The notes under the pieces: model-generated
Told to the model about the DNA's origin: nothing
The model's input: the letters and a program-made list of their open reading frames with translations, nothing else
The model's database searches: none
Part shown: piece after piece, positions 1 through 11,740 of the stretch
Layout of the letters: each line of letters opens with the position of its first letter
Numbering within the stretch: position 1 is the stretch's first letter
Position numbers and translations under genes: made by a program
Assembly: GCF_003473485.1 (NCBI RefSeq)
Contig: NC_053049.1
Coordinates: forward strand, 13,268,001 to 13,332,000
Origin: Medicago truncatula
Lineage: Eukaryota; Streptophyta; Magnoliopsida; Fabales; Fabaceae
Reading direction: 5' to 3'
DNA: 64,000 nt

Positions 1-299
1 GAACCTTAATGGGATTGTGTCTGGTCTGGCAAGTACAAAACAGCTCCACGACAAATCACATTTGTTTATGAAAAAGGAAAGGGTGGGAGGGGACATTGAT
101 TATGAGGGTGATTTTATGTTATAAATTGAAATTTATTTATATATGAAATTAACAACATTTTTTTTATTTTTAGTTGGAGTAAATTTTATCTAACTTCTAT
201 CATAAAAGGATTGTTAGTATTAACACTTTTTTTTTTTTTTTGAAAAAACATATTTTTATTTTATTAATGACTTCAATTATATTTTGTCACAAATTCGAA

Positions 300-484
300 G
301 GAGTAATGATACATAGACACCCTTAGGTGACAATACACCCTTTGACACCCACACAAAAATCTGACACGTAGTCACGTGGACCCCGCACAAGCACACTTTC
401 TCTTTTCTCTCCTCTTCTCTCTTCCTAATGCATGGGGTGTACAAGGGTGTATGAGAATAAATGGTGTCTATGTATCATTACTCC
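300..484. mobile_element. MITE with perfect 22-bp terminal inverted repeats
   Basis: The left end (300-321) reads GGAGTAATGATACATAGACA then CC, and the right end (463-484) is its exact reverse complement. The 185-bp interior is non-coding and CT-rich. No clear target-site duplication is visible. The superfamily is not assigned. It sits at the head of a set of imperfect tandem repeats (485-690). Confidence 0.8.
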
Positions 485-690
485 GTGAGGGGTTGTTTTA
501 TTATACAAATACAAATGAATAACCTTTTTTTTAATTCTTCAACCCGCACAACTAGTTGGTGATACGTGAGGGGTTGGTTTTTTTATTAAAATATTAATGA
601 ATAATATTGTTATTTTATTTTCATTTTTAATTCTTTTGCAGCCACAACTTTGGTGATACTTGAGGGGTTGTTTTACGATAAAAAAAAAAG
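485..690. repeat. Imperfect tandem repeats of about 80-95 bp
   Basis: The motif GTGAGGGGTTG (or TTGAGGGGTTG) recurs near 485, 566 and 660. Each copy is followed by a T-rich run, ATGAATAA and an AATTCTT...CACAACT..TTGGTGATAC block. Unit length varies because of A/T runs. No coding capacity was seen. The MITE at 300-484 abuts the first unit. Confidence 0.6.
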
Positions 691-816
691 TTTTATATGT
701 ATAAAAAGAAAAATATTGAGTAGAGCAACAAAACAGTATTGAAGGTGGCATGAATCTTTACACTAATCTTGCTTAGTACTATGTAATATGCATAGTAATA
801 ATAATAATAAAATAAT

Positions 817-955
817 GTCCCCATGAGTTTAACTCATTTGGTAAAGGACAATGCACAATATGTGCAGGGTCTGGAGTTCGAATCCCAGACATCCCACTTA
901 ATTACCTTAAAAGTGAATTTCTCTAGTCACTAGTCAACTTGACAAAAAAAAAAAA
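817..955 (+). mobile_element. tRNA-derived SINE
   Basis: A pol III A-box-like segment TAACTCATTTGGT lies near 830-842 and a B box GGAGTTCGAATCC near 873-885. A short body follows (CCCAGACATCCCACTTAATT...) and the element ends in a poly(A) tail at about 943-955. The layout is that of a widespread legume SINE. It is not a functional tRNA, because no acceptor-stem pairing was found. A related copy lies at 55463-55546. Confidence 0.75.
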
Positions 956-1913
956 TAATAAAGATTTTTTTTTACAAGTATAAAATAATAAATAAGTGTC
1001 TTAAATACATTGTTTAAGAAAGTGCAGAAAATAAACTTTATCTTAAAATTCTAAATCAAGTAAAAGGAAAAAGTACACAATTTTATATGAAAAGATATGG
1101 AGTACGTTTGATTCTTTAAACAATATCCTAATATCATTTTCCCTTGAAAAAATGCTAATATCACTTGTTAGCATTTTTTAATAATAATTATTATTATAAC
1201 TAGTTTTTTCCTAAAAAAATAATTATTAGTTTTTAATTTGTCACAATCTTGTCATGCTTGGCTGGTTCGGCACGGCATTTCTACGGTCAGACTCATACAC
1301 TTAGGTTGCGTCTCTAGATAAAATTCTTAGTACATTTTTCATTATACCAAAAAAAAAAAAAATTATATGATTTATTCTGCCCCTATTTCATACGGGAAAG
1401 TAGTTATGCATCTAAGTGTAAATAAGAAATACGATTGTATTCAAGTATCTAATTTCTTATGTTTTCGAATTTAAAACGGTGACGACGTTAGAATCATTAA
1501 TTGTATTTGTATTTGATCAAAGTTAATCTTTCAATCTTCTGCATTATGAAGGGAAATCAAAAATACATTGCACGAAGACAGGAAATTAAACAAACAGAGT
1601 CGTGCTAAAACAACAAAATCGCAAAAACAAACGAAAGATAATTGAAAATATGTGGAAATCAATTATTTAACTAAAAAGAAAGAAAAATAATTTGAAAGTA
1701 TTGTGGAAATTTGTGAAAGAAGGCCAAATATTATTTGTTGTCTACAAATATGATAATGCACAAATTTATTTTTATCATTAATTAATAAGTTTTTCCCTTT
1801 GAGTCAAATGTGAATATGTGATTAGAAGTGATTTATTGATCCAATGATAGGTGCAGTGCAGTGTACTAATGTTCCACTAAAATAATTATTTGCATTTGTG
1901 AACAATTTCTTAG
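956..1913. other. AT-rich non-coding stretch, probably intronic
   Basis: No coding segment or clear repeat was found here. If the gene at 1914 starts left of the window, this stretch together with the repeats at 1-955 is its preceding intron, which ends at a TTTCTTAG acceptor at 1913. Confidence 0.4.
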
Positions 1914-4486
1914 GCTGTTGAAATCGGAAAAGAGTTATCCAGGAAGCACTTCATCCATAATGTTTTTGGGTAAGAAAGGAGCTTTTGAGCCTAATGAAAA
2001 TGTCGCAACATTTTTTATAGTTTCCTTACTGACAACTTTTTTCTGTAGGGAAAATGATTTTGAAGATGGAAATCATTTGTATCGTTTCGTTGAGCATGAA
2101 CCCTTTATCCACAAATGCTTTAATTTTCGCGGTGCCGTAAATGACAATGAACCAAAGACAGCAGCTTTAATTTGTGACAGGCTAACTAAGATTATGTCTG
2201 CCATTCTTGAGTCTTATGCTTCTGATGATAGAAAACATGTTGATTATGCTGCCATTAGCCGAAGCGAAGAATTTCGTAGGTATGACAAAGCTCAATTTGT
2301 TCTTACATTTAATTCTTTCTATTGTGGCATAATTTGAATAGAAATGTATGGAACCAGTGTGGGATGTGGATTATAAAATAGTATTGGGTCAGTTACATAG
2401 ATGCCTAATGTGTAAAGCTATGTGATAGCTCTCTTATACTTTCTGTTATGTTAGTTAGTGATTGATTGTAACCGTTAGTACTTACCTTGATAGAATTTGC
2501 TATATAAAGCCCGGTTTTGATAAACAGTTTAATTCACAGCTTATAGCATAAGGGCTTATCATATAAGTGTTTATGAATGAGCAATTTTTATCACGCAAGA
2601 TCAAATTAAGTTAAATTGTTTACGTATAATTGTTTTCATTAGTTATCTAGGAGAGCTTATAGAAATAAGCTGTTGTAAACAGCTTATGAACATGTCATAT
2701 GTTCTCTCAAACAGTCTCACAAGTGCTTATGCCAATAGATAACTTCGAATAAATCCAATCCAAATAGGCCCTATGTCTTAGTCTTAGCATCATATTTGTG
2801 TAGGAGCATAACAATTGTGTGAGTTTCTGTGATCAAATCTATCAAGTGAGTAGAGAGAGCATATGCTCTAAGGTTTAGAAAATCTTGTACCTCTGCCTTT
2901 GATTGATCTAGAATAGAAAGCTACATCAGCTAGGACATAAGAGTTCAATTGCTCATAACCTTGATAATCCGTGTGTTCCTTCTGATTTCCTTATTCCTGC
3001 TGCTCAATTTCAACTCTGCTGCAATCAGTCATCAGGAATGTTTTTAATTTCATAACAAAATGGTACTTGGATAGTTCATCTATTAATCCATGATAATCTA
3101 GTCAGTCAATGACAAGGTTTTAAATCACAATTAAGTTGTGATCTTTAATAATGCAGATAACTGCTGTTAGATACAGCTGCCACTTAAATTACAACGATGT
3201 TATAGTTATAGAGACATAAAAATCCTTTGTATTATACGTTACGGTCCATATTGAGTTAACTTCTGAAGCTTGTAATACCATGTTTTCCATCGTCTGTGGT
3301 GGCTTCCTAAGGCCTCCACCATCTCTAGTTCCAACCTTTTCTCTTTAATATCAGATTATTAATGTCTAGTGTTATCACTTATTTATCTTGCCATTTTTCT
3401 TTCTAATTGCAGGTATATAAATCTGACTCAAGATCTGCAGCGAGTTAATATTGTTGAACTATCGGAAAATGAAAAGCTTGCCTTCTTCTTGAATTTGTAT
3501 AATGCCATGGTCATTCATGCTGTTATTAGCGTCGGGAGTCCAGAAGGTGTAATTGATCGGAGATCCTTCTTCAATGATTTCCTGTATTTGATAGGAGGAC
3601 ATCCTTATTCTCTTGCTATTATTGAAAACGGTATTCTCAGATGTAATCAGAGGTCACCATATTCCTTAATGAAGCCCTTTAGCACTGGAGATAAGCGGTT
3701 AGAGGTAAAGTATTTTTAGTTAATTTCCAAAATAGCGTATATATAATATCATGAATTGGTTTTAGTTTAATGTAAAATTTTATGTTTGGAATTTTCTCGT
3801 AAAAGTGATCAAAGAATATATTTGAAGCTGAAACTGTTTTTTCTTTATAACAGCTCAAAATCATATAGCTTGAAGTTAAAGACTACTTTTGATTAAAAAA
3901 TAATTCTATTTGAAAACACGAAAACACGTCAAATAATGATCAAAATTACATTTTATGAATCTAAAATCAGTTTTATCTCTCACAAAAGTAAATTCATACA
4001 TGTAAATGATTGATTATGGAGATATATTAACCTGTTTCGTACAAACTGCAGGTTGCTCTTGTCAAGTTGAACCCCTTATTTCACTTTGGACTTTGTAATG
4101 GTACAAAATCTAGCCCAACCGTGAGGTTCTTTTCACCTCATAGAGTTGTAGATGAACTAAGAGGTGCTGCAAGAGAGTTCTTTGAGAATGATAGAATTGA
4201 AGTGGACCTAGAGAAGAGAACTGTCCATCTTGCGCGGATGTTCAAGTGGTAAGCAATTCTAGCTTTTCTTAAGCTTTGGTTCTGACTGAATTCAAATTCT
4301 GCTATCCTTTCTTATGAAATATATTTTTGCAGGTTCAGTGGTGATTTTGGACAAGAGAAAGAAGTTCTTAAGTGGATACTTGATTACTTACAACCTAATA
4401 AAGCAGGTCTAGTGACACATCTCTTAAGTGATAATGGATCTGTTAATATATCTTACCAGAATTTTGATTGGTCATTAAATTCTTGA
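1914..4486 (+). CDS. DEP + DUF547 domain protein, 3' five exons (partial)
   Basis: I read five spliced exons: 1914-1969, 2049-2279, 3413-3704, 4052-4248 and 4333-4486 (stop TGA). All junctions are GT-AG and all phases agree, giving about 309 residues. The first exons encode the end of a DEP domain (AVEIGKELSRKHFIHNVF, then GENDFEDGNHLYRFVEHEP). A linker follows, then DUF547 (FLNLYNAMVIHAVI, and the block with NPLFHFGLCNGT and SSPTVRFFSPHRVVDELRGA). Plant proteins of this family usually have a glutaredoxin-like or coiled N-terminus before DEP. None of that, nor a start codon, is visible in 1-1913, so the 5' exons probably lie left of the window. A 5'-truncated copy is the alternative. The molecular function of DUF547 is not established. 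Intron 2 (2280-3412) holds a MITE at 2509-2771. Confidence 0.85.
2509..2771. mobile_element. MITE rich in CTTAT/ATAAG palindromes
   Basis: The ends are GCCCGGTTTTGATAAACA and, inverted, AATCCAAATAGGCCC. The interior is a string of GCTTAT/ATAAGC blocks plus CAAACAGTCTCACAAGTGCT. A second copy of the family lies at 20339-20589. The element is non-coding and inside an intron of the DEP/DUF547 gene. Confidence 0.65.
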
Positions 4487-5951
4487 GTGGTGGCAGCCAA
4501 AGGAAAGAATTTGAGTCATATGATCTCAAAACAGATAATTCATATAAATGTGTTTATCAGTATTGCACACCACTTTGGAGATCAGTGTTATGCAGAAATT
4601 TTAGATAGTAAATTTTAGATTAGTTTTAGTTTTCTTTTTTAAAAAAAATAAGTTATTCTTACGTAGGAATAGATTCTGTAGAGGATTTACTAGGATGATG
4701 CTGTAGACTGCTTCGGAGTTGTGGAATCATATGCAGGACTAGTTTCTTCGGCTGCTAAATTTTAAACAATACAGGCCAAAAGGCAAAAGCCATATCTTGT
4801 AACTTATATCATGTACTTGTGTGGTTTATCAAGTTTTTTCTATCTTATTATAACTTATAGCCAAACATGTCACTTGTTGATTTGAAAGTGCATATCATTC
4901 TCTTTAATCCATCATTCTTCTAATTTATTAAATTTGAAGTTGAGTGATCCCTTAAATTTGTCACTTTTTTTGTTGTAAACTTGGTATCTCCTTGCGCAAC
5001 AACATGGACTAATTTGTCGAGTCCGATAGGTTCACAATGGACGGAAAAATCCCTTTGTATTAGAAGTGAAAGGGGGAGACAAGGCCTACAAAATCAAACT
5101 CAGTTTTCAATTTCCCATAATGTCAACAAAGTCAAACTCAAATTTAAACAATTCACCTCATTGAAGACTTACCGATTAACCAATGTTCCTGCATTTGGAA
5201 CCCACAATTGCAATTTACAACCATTTTTGTTTAACCGGTGCAATATACATGTTAAAGCAATTAAAAGTAGCAAGTTGATAAAAACACAAGAGTCTTTATA
5301 TTAACATCACAAGTCTTCCAAGACCTCTTATCTCGAGTCCAAATGAGTCTTAATTTATCCTTATCACACGCCATGAGAAACCTTTATAAGCCTTACCATT
5401 ATCTTCAAAGCAAATGCCTTCCAAGTTTTGTGATCAATTGCAATATACACCATCTGAAAAAGCCTTTCAAGGTAAAGCATTAATAAGTAGGGGAATAAGT
5501 AAACCCATCAAAAGCTTCACCATTCTTATTTGCCATTGCAATGCCAATAAGAGAAAAATTGCTGTTTAGGCACCTAGTGATTGCGCACATGCACCTCAAA
5601 CTAGCCAAAATGCCCCAACAACAATTAACTATTGTTTGCTCCGAGACAGTAGTTAATAATTGTTCCCAGGAATGACAATTAATTGTTGTTTGCATGAACG
5701 ACGATTGAGTTATCAAAAAAAACGTAGTACAAATGCATAAACTCAAATTTGTGTAATTTTGGGCACTACTTACGCAAATAGTCATCCATACCATAGAATT
5801 AACATTAGTTCATACATTAATCCATTCCTTGAAACATTCATTCATTTCTTCATACATTCCTTCCTTCATCCATACATTCTTTCATTCAAACACAAAATAT
5901 ATGCTCAACATAACTTAAGTAGTACATACATGAATCACAATATATATGAGG
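4487..5951. other. Intergenic region, no gene recognised
   Basis: The 3' UTR of the DEP/DUF547 gene probably runs to about 4850. At 5560-5700 ACAATTAACTATTGTTTG-like segments recur in an imperfect array. Short open frames here show no recognisable family. Confidence 0.4.
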
Positions 5952-6141
5952 TTTGCTACAATAGACCCACATTTTTTCATGAAGGTCTATTTTAGCAAGG
6001 TGCACCTTTTACTTTACACATAAATACTCATATTTTTGTTTTTTGAGAAAGAGAAAAGCAAGGGACAAGTGTGTAATTCTTATTTTTTTGATTGAAATCA
6101 TTAATTCTTTTTGACAAGTGTGTAATTCTTATTGTAGCAAA
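5952..6141. mobile_element. Possible small MITE with TTTGCTACAATA ends
   Basis: TTTGCTACAATA at 5952 is matched by an inverted TATTGTAGCAAA at 6130-6141. An internal GACAAGTGTGTAATTCTTAT is duplicated at about 6065 and 6114. A (TA)n(CA)n microsatellite begins immediately to the right. No target duplication was resolved. Confidence 0.4.
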
Positions 6142-6144
6142 AAA

Positions 6145-6182
6145 AAATATATATATATATATACACACACACATGTGTGTAT
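6145..6182. repeat. (TA)n(CA)n(TG)n microsatellite
   Basis: A run of TA dinucleotides passes into CACACACACA and then TGTGTGTA. It is a simple repeat. Confidence 0.85.
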
Positions 6183-6449
6183 ATCTGTCTGTCTAAATAT
6201 TTATAAGTACATTAAATTTTTTATAATAGTATATATTTATAGGGGTAACATTAACAATGTTGATACTCGTGTGTTTTTTAAAAGAAAAAAGTTTAATACT
6301 CACGTGTTTGTAAAAATGTATTTTATTTTACGCATTTATGCAGAAAGAAAGAAAAAAATAAAATACAAAAGAATAGATAAAAATATAAGAGAACAAATAT
6401 ATAAGTAATATTGTTGATGAAATTTAAATTTATGTTTGGGAACCTTTCT

Positions 6450-7510
6450 TTTTGACTGATATGTTACATTACACCAACTCCATCGGCGATTTACCTCTCA
6501 AAAGCTCCAACAAACTCCTTCAACCTAGACGTCGCGTTACACTACACCACCTATACCCCCTCCATACCCAAACTTATTTTAGATGTAGCTTATACGGATG
6601 GTGGTGCGATGAGTGGTGGCTGCCCTCCGCACTACCCCTCTACCATACCTGTCGGCGTTTTCGACGTTGGTGGTTTTGGTTGAGGTTAGTCTGGCTTACG
6701 GTGAGCAACAACCCCTTTTTGTGTTAGTTTCAATAACATATGCCTTTTTGTTGGTGGTGGTCGGTGCAAGGATCATTCACACGAATCGGTGGCGGAAGCT
6801 GGACTCGGTGGTGGATTTTCGCTCGTCAAATGATCTTTTGGTTGAAAAATTTGGCTATTCTTAGAAATCTGGATCGATTTTTTATGGTCAAGTCTTCAAG
6901 ATCTACAGATGGTGGTGCTGGAGTTGTTGCAGTTGGGTTTCTGGTTCGTGGTTGGTATGTCTGACTTTTGAATCTCTGATTCCTTTTCAGAGTTGTTGAG
7001 ATCTGCAGGAATCATGGTTTGTTATACTGACACCACGCCGATCTCTTTGTAATTTGTGATTTTCTTGAATCCTAGTCATTCTCTATGTTTGATTGGGATT
7101 GTTGGACTCGAAAGAGTCGTTATACTTGCTGTCGTTTTCTGCAGGAAGTTGTTGGCTCTTAGGTTTGTACCGTGTTGACGGTTTGTCCATACGCCAGATT
7201 AAGATTCACCACTCATGTTGTTTGGTGTGTATTGTGGGGCTCGAAAGGGTCGTTAAGCTTGATGCAATTGTTGCAGGGAGTTGAGGTACATGAACCACCC
7301 TAGTGTTGGCTGAGGGTTCAATCATCACATCAAAGACTTTTAATTAGTTTTAGGATTAATTATAGATCGATACAATTATGTGTTGTTTTAATTTTTGTAT
7401 CATCCGTTTCGGGTCGACTTACACTCTTGTGTAGTTTTACTGGGTTAGGTTTATGTCCCCCAGTTATTATGTAATTTTGTTTTTAATATTATTTATGAGT
7501 ATTTGACAAA
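6450..7510. other. Less AT-rich unassigned segment, possible TE 3' or UTR sequence
   Basis: G/T-rich sequence with TGGTGGTG runs and an internal imperfect duplication: GGACTCGAAAGAGTCGTTA near 7112 and GGGCTCGAAAGGGTCGTTAA near 7238, each followed by TGCAGG(A/G)AGTTG. Several overlapping open frames exist, but none shows a domain that I recognise. The style resembles untranslated transposon sequence more than a gene. Confidence 0.35.
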
Positions 7511-7554
7511 AGATTAGAGTCGGGTACGAACTTAGCTGAGAACCACTCTTTTTT

Positions 7555-8180
7555 ATGTCATTTTGTTCTTGTCTTATAAAAAATAAAAATAAAAAACCTC
7601 TTTAAGCTCTCTCTTTTGGACCGACTTTTTCTCTTTTCAAAAATACCCTCAATTTTCAATACAAATAATACATATAACAAATAGATAAAAATAAATTTAA
7701 ATATTAAAATAAAAGTGTAACAAACACAAATGTTCAGTTTTTCCTTTATCATTTAAAAAGTGAAACAAACTAGATGAGTGTATCTATATTTACTTTTTCA
7801 TTATCCTAATTATACCCTTAAACAACAACTTTTTCTATAATAAAGATTGTTGTTGGCGTCATTAATAAAAGTAAGAATTTAGATTATAGTTTTTACTTTT
7901 TTGTTATATTGTTGGTTTCATTGAAAAAAATAATCATTGTTAGTTTGATTTGTTATAATTTGAAAGAAAAAAACATTTATATTTTTAATTTTAATCAAAA
8001 TTAAAATTTCAAAAAAAAAACATTGTTCATAATTTTCAAACATTAACGCAATAAAAAGAGAGGAAAGACGGACACATGAGTGGCCTTTTTTACTCTAGTG
8101 TAAGATAATAGAAAGTTACGAAAAAATATTCTTTTTAATAGAGGTTAAAAATTACAATCACTTTATATTTCTTTTTTATT
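7555..8180. repeat. Dispersed AT-rich repeat (second copy near 47.8-48.5 kb)
   Basis: The segment around 7590-7760 is the reverse complement, with moderate divergence, of 47985-48175. Shared blocks include TTTTAAATGATAAAGGAAAA, AATATTTAAATTTAT and AAAATTAAGGGTATTTTTGG. The following segment (about 7790-8050) also resembles 48200-48470 in outline. It is non-coding and the class is not resolved. Confidence 0.55.
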
Positions 8181-8225
8181 TTAGGAATCAATCTATACTT
8201 CTATCATATATAATATTTATTCTCA

Positions 8226-8436
8226 CATGACATGTGTGACTCAAAGACTCATATTTAATACATGAAGAATATGGGAGATATGTATTCTTCACAAAATATA
8301 TTGATGGTTCATGTATGTTGTTGTTGATCCTATTTGTGATTGAAATGTGTGATTTCAAAAGTCATATTTAATACAGGAAAAATAGGAAAGATATGTATTC
8401 TTTGCAATATATATTGATGGTTTGTATTCTTCAATA
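8226..8436. repeat. Tandem direct repeat of about 110 bp, two copies
   Basis: Copy 1 contains GACTCATATTTAATACATGA, GATATGTATTCTTCAC and ATATTGATGG. Copy 2 repeats these blocks in order with a few changes. It lies just upstream of the first piece of the MULE transposase and may be part of that element. Confidence 0.65.
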
Positions 8437-8439
8437 GGT

Positions 8440-9654
8440 CAATAAACTCGAGGAGAAGCAAGGAATTTAGGATTTTCCGTTGTTATAAAAAAATCATATA
8501 ATGGTTGAAATGATAGAAAAACATTTGTTACAGTGATATGTGAAAGAGGAGGTTCCTATACAGAGTACAAGAAGTTGTCTAAGCGTATTATATTTGGTTC
8601 AGTGAAATATGAGTGTCTATTCCATGTGAGAAGTTATTGGTTGACTTCACGTGATTGGAGCCTTAAAGTTGGGGACTAAACACACAACCATAAGATGGAT
8701 GAAGTATTGAAAGGTAATAAAAATGTTGGATGTCTAAACCCAAATGACAATTGACTCCTTCATGAGTTGACAAGCTCAATGGTTCATCTAAGACATATTC
8801 TAGCCACTTTAAGGAATAAAAACGGTAGAATTGCAAATAATATCAAGCATATTTATAATACATGTCAAATGCATAGACAATCTATTACGTGTTCGAGATC
8901 AGAAATGCAACATCTCATGAAATCTTTGGTTGAGAATAAGTATGTGTATCACTATATGAATGTTTATTTTGATGGTGTGAGATATATTTTCTAGGTGCAT
9001 TCGAATTCCATTAGGTTGTTTGACATGTTTCCTGTTTTGCTTGTGTAGGATTCCACTTATAAAACCAACAAATGCCATCTTTTGTTGCTTGAGTTTATTT
9101 GTATCTCTTCTACCGATTTGACGTACTTTATGGCATTTACTTATATGATGTCTAAGAAGGAAGATAACATCACTTGGGCTTTAGAGAGATGTCGTAATTT
9201 GTTGAAATCTCAAGATATTTCACCCAAAGTCGTTGACATTGAGTGAGACAATGCTTTGATGAATGTTGTTGATACAATTTTCCCGAAGGATACTGCTCTG
9301 TTGTGTGAGTTTCACATCAACAAAAATGTCAAAGAAAAATGCAAGCCAGATTGCAAAGTTAAAGATCTTAAAGTGAAGGATGGGAAAAATATCAAATCCA
9401 AAGATGTGGCCAAGAATGTCATGGATGTTTGGGCTGCTATAGTGGGTTATGATACATATCACACATATCTTGATAATTGCAATCAATACAAAATTGTACC
9501 TTCCAAGTTTTTTAAATTTTTGGAGTATGTTGAAACTACATTTTGGGACCGGTGAAGGAGAAATTTGTGAGGTATTGGACCAACTGTGCATCTTGGAAAT
9601 ATAACGATAAACAGAGTTGAATTCGCTCACATTCAGTTGAAAAGAATTTGTATA
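8440..9654 (+). pseudogene. MULE transposase pseudogene, piece A (N-terminus to catalytic core)
   Basis: Conceptual translation gives a FAR1/MuDR-like N-terminal part (RKTFVTVICERGGSYTEYKK) and then the MULE transposase core: DSTYKTNKCHLLLLEF (first catalytic Asp), a position where TDRE/D is expected but IE-stop-D is found, LLCEFHINKNVKEKCK (CxxH motif), and, after a frameshift, INRVEFAHIQLKR (the Glu-containing helix). At least four in-frame stops and a frameshift are present, so it is dead. It breaks off at about 9650. The matching continuation is at 11484, after an insertion. Confidence 0.85.
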
Positions 9655-11483
9655 ATAGTTTTGGTTGAAGTATATATAATAGTCATAAGGAAGGTGGGTT
9701 TGAATTATGACCCTTTTAAATTTAATCTTGTATCTTAAAAATGATTCTCAAGTTGAAACTTGAAACTTTTAAGTTAATATAAACTTTATAATGTTCTGAA
9801 GTGTTTGTGCAAAAACAATATAATTAAATATATGTGTTTGTGTGTGTTGTGTATGCTGTAAGTAAAATTATAAGGAAGAGAAGTAAAACACACAAATTTA
9901 TAGTGGTTCACCCAATGTGGGTTAATCCACTCCTCACAATCTTGTGAGAATTTCCATTATGATGCTTGAGATACCCTCTCAAATCCTGTACCTTACAACC
10001 TTGTTCCCTTGGAACAATTATAAACTGTATTCTCTAAGCCTCAACAAGCTTACATCCTTGTTTACTAAGTCATGCCAGACATTACAACTTTCTGCTCAAC
10101 CTAACACTTTAATACCCTTAAAGCTAGATGAGACTTTTCTCTATACAATGATTTGGAAGTTTGAATGAAATCAGACACGAGGAAGAAGAAGAATAGAGGA
10201 AGGTTGTCTTTGAAAAGATAAAAGAGAATTTTGATTCACACTCTTGGAGATTATAAGAATCTTTAGAGTTGATTTGTGAAATCAAAGTTGCTATGAAGCT
10301 TTAATCACTTTTAATAAGTTGTTTAAGTATGTTTGTTAGTTATGTGTTTCAATGTTGAGTCTTCCTCTCCTTTTATAGAGTTCATTGACCTCTTGTAGCC
10401 ATTGGGATGTATCAAATGGTCTTGTTCCACGTGTCTTGGGACCCATCAACTTTTACTTGAAAGTTTTGATCAACATTCTAAACTTGGAGTATTTCTGGGT
10501 TCAACAAAATACATCAGAATGTTGTTGTGTTCTTCAGAAATACTTTAGAATGTTGTTGTGTTAATCATAATATTGTTCATGGGTTCATATGGATGAATGT
10601 CAGATGTGTTTCTTGGTTCATCCTATGAATGTCAGATGAATTTATGGGTTGTATCATGAAGTTTATTCTTTGTATGTACTTCAGAATGTTCCTAGTTCAG
10701 ATTCTTTTCAAAACTGTCTTGGAACTAGTGCATGAGAGAATAAAGTGGAATTGTCACTTCAAGCCTATGCTTTAGGGGATTTGGTTTGCTTTGTAGAGTA
10801 CCTTCTCCCTTATGTGTCGAGTCCTTATTGAATCAGATTAAATCTTGCTTTTTGCTTTGCTTTTTTATTTTCACCAATTGTATTGTTCAAGTCAGAAAAA
10901 ACATGTAGCTGAATTGAATTTTATGAACTCAGAATGTTTCATTGTTTCACTTAGGATGATTTGTAAGACTACCATTTCCAAAGCCTAATAGTGAAACATT
11001 GATGAAGTGCAGTATATGTAACATCTAGCATGATATCCTTGATGGAATATTCCTAATGTTTTGTACTTCAAATGTTCATAGTCTTGAAGGAACATTCAAG
11101 ATGCCCTTTATGAACTTAATCTAATAAATGTCTTTATTTCTTGATTGATCTAAGTCAATGTACTTTACTGGGCCTTTATTTATGTCACGTGAGCCCTGTA
11201 TGTTCTTCATATTGTTCATAAATTTCTGGGCTTGTTCTTTATATCCATAAGAGCAACCTTCTAAACTCTGTCCAACCTTCTAAACTCAGTTTAACTTTCT
11301 GAACCCTGACTGGGTTCATAAGCCTTAATGTCCTTTGATTTTTGTATCTTGGTATGATTTAAACTTTGTTCCTGTCTTAGTTAAATACTCAAGAGCACAA
11401 ATTAAATACCAACAAATTAATCAAATTCTATTAATTCCTTAATCATCAAAGTTTGTTATCTTTAAAATTAATTAGGGATTTTG
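9655..11483. mobile_element. Insertion 1 inside the MULE: long non-coding element
   Basis: This segment interrupts MULE homology: the block LKR... on the left resumes as NIGDICKNW on the right. It begins near AAGGAAGGTGGGTTTGAATT and holds a GTGGTTCACCCAATGTGGGT block and many CAGAATGTT-type repeats (10490-10690). It ends near TCATCAAAGTTTGTTATC. No open frame resembles a transposon protein. It is related in layout to insertion 2 (11741-12876). The class is not resolved. Exact ends are uncertain by tens of bases. Confidence 0.6.
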
Positions 11484-11740
11484 CCTCAATATTGGTGATA
11501 TATGTAAAAATTGGACATTCGTTCACAACATATTAGAGTCGTAACATACTCAGACACACATGTGTTTCAGACGAGCATGATCATGATGGAACATAAGTTC
11601 AAAGGAAACTTGATATGGTCTAATTTGGTTAGAAAGAAATAAAGGAACACTTTGCATTATCACACAGAAGTGGCTGATCGAGCGGTTGAGTGTGGTTTTG
11701 ATAAATTTAAATGTGGTTTCTTAATTTTTGTTCATCTATG
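11484..11740 (+). pseudogene. MULE transposase pseudogene, piece B
   Basis: Translation yields NIGDICKNWTFVHNIL, then, after stops and frame changes, HKFKGNLIWSNLVRKK and ADRAVECGFDKFKCGF. These match the region between the catalytic Glu helix and the SWIM-type zinc finger of MULE transposases. It joins piece A on the left and piece C on the right in the expected order. Confidence 0.75.

Noticed and set aside
817..900. tRNA gene suggested by A-box and B-box motifs
   Set aside because: No acceptor-stem pairing, and the sequence continues into a SINE body with a poly(A) tail.
5818..5890. CATTC/CATAC-rich run thought to be a satellite
   Set aside because: It is only a short irregular run of CATTCATTCATT-like units and does not form an array.
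6450..7284. Several overlapping open frames (for example 6613-6864)
   Set aside because: No family motif or splice-consistent joining was found. Composition resembles untranslated transposon sequence.
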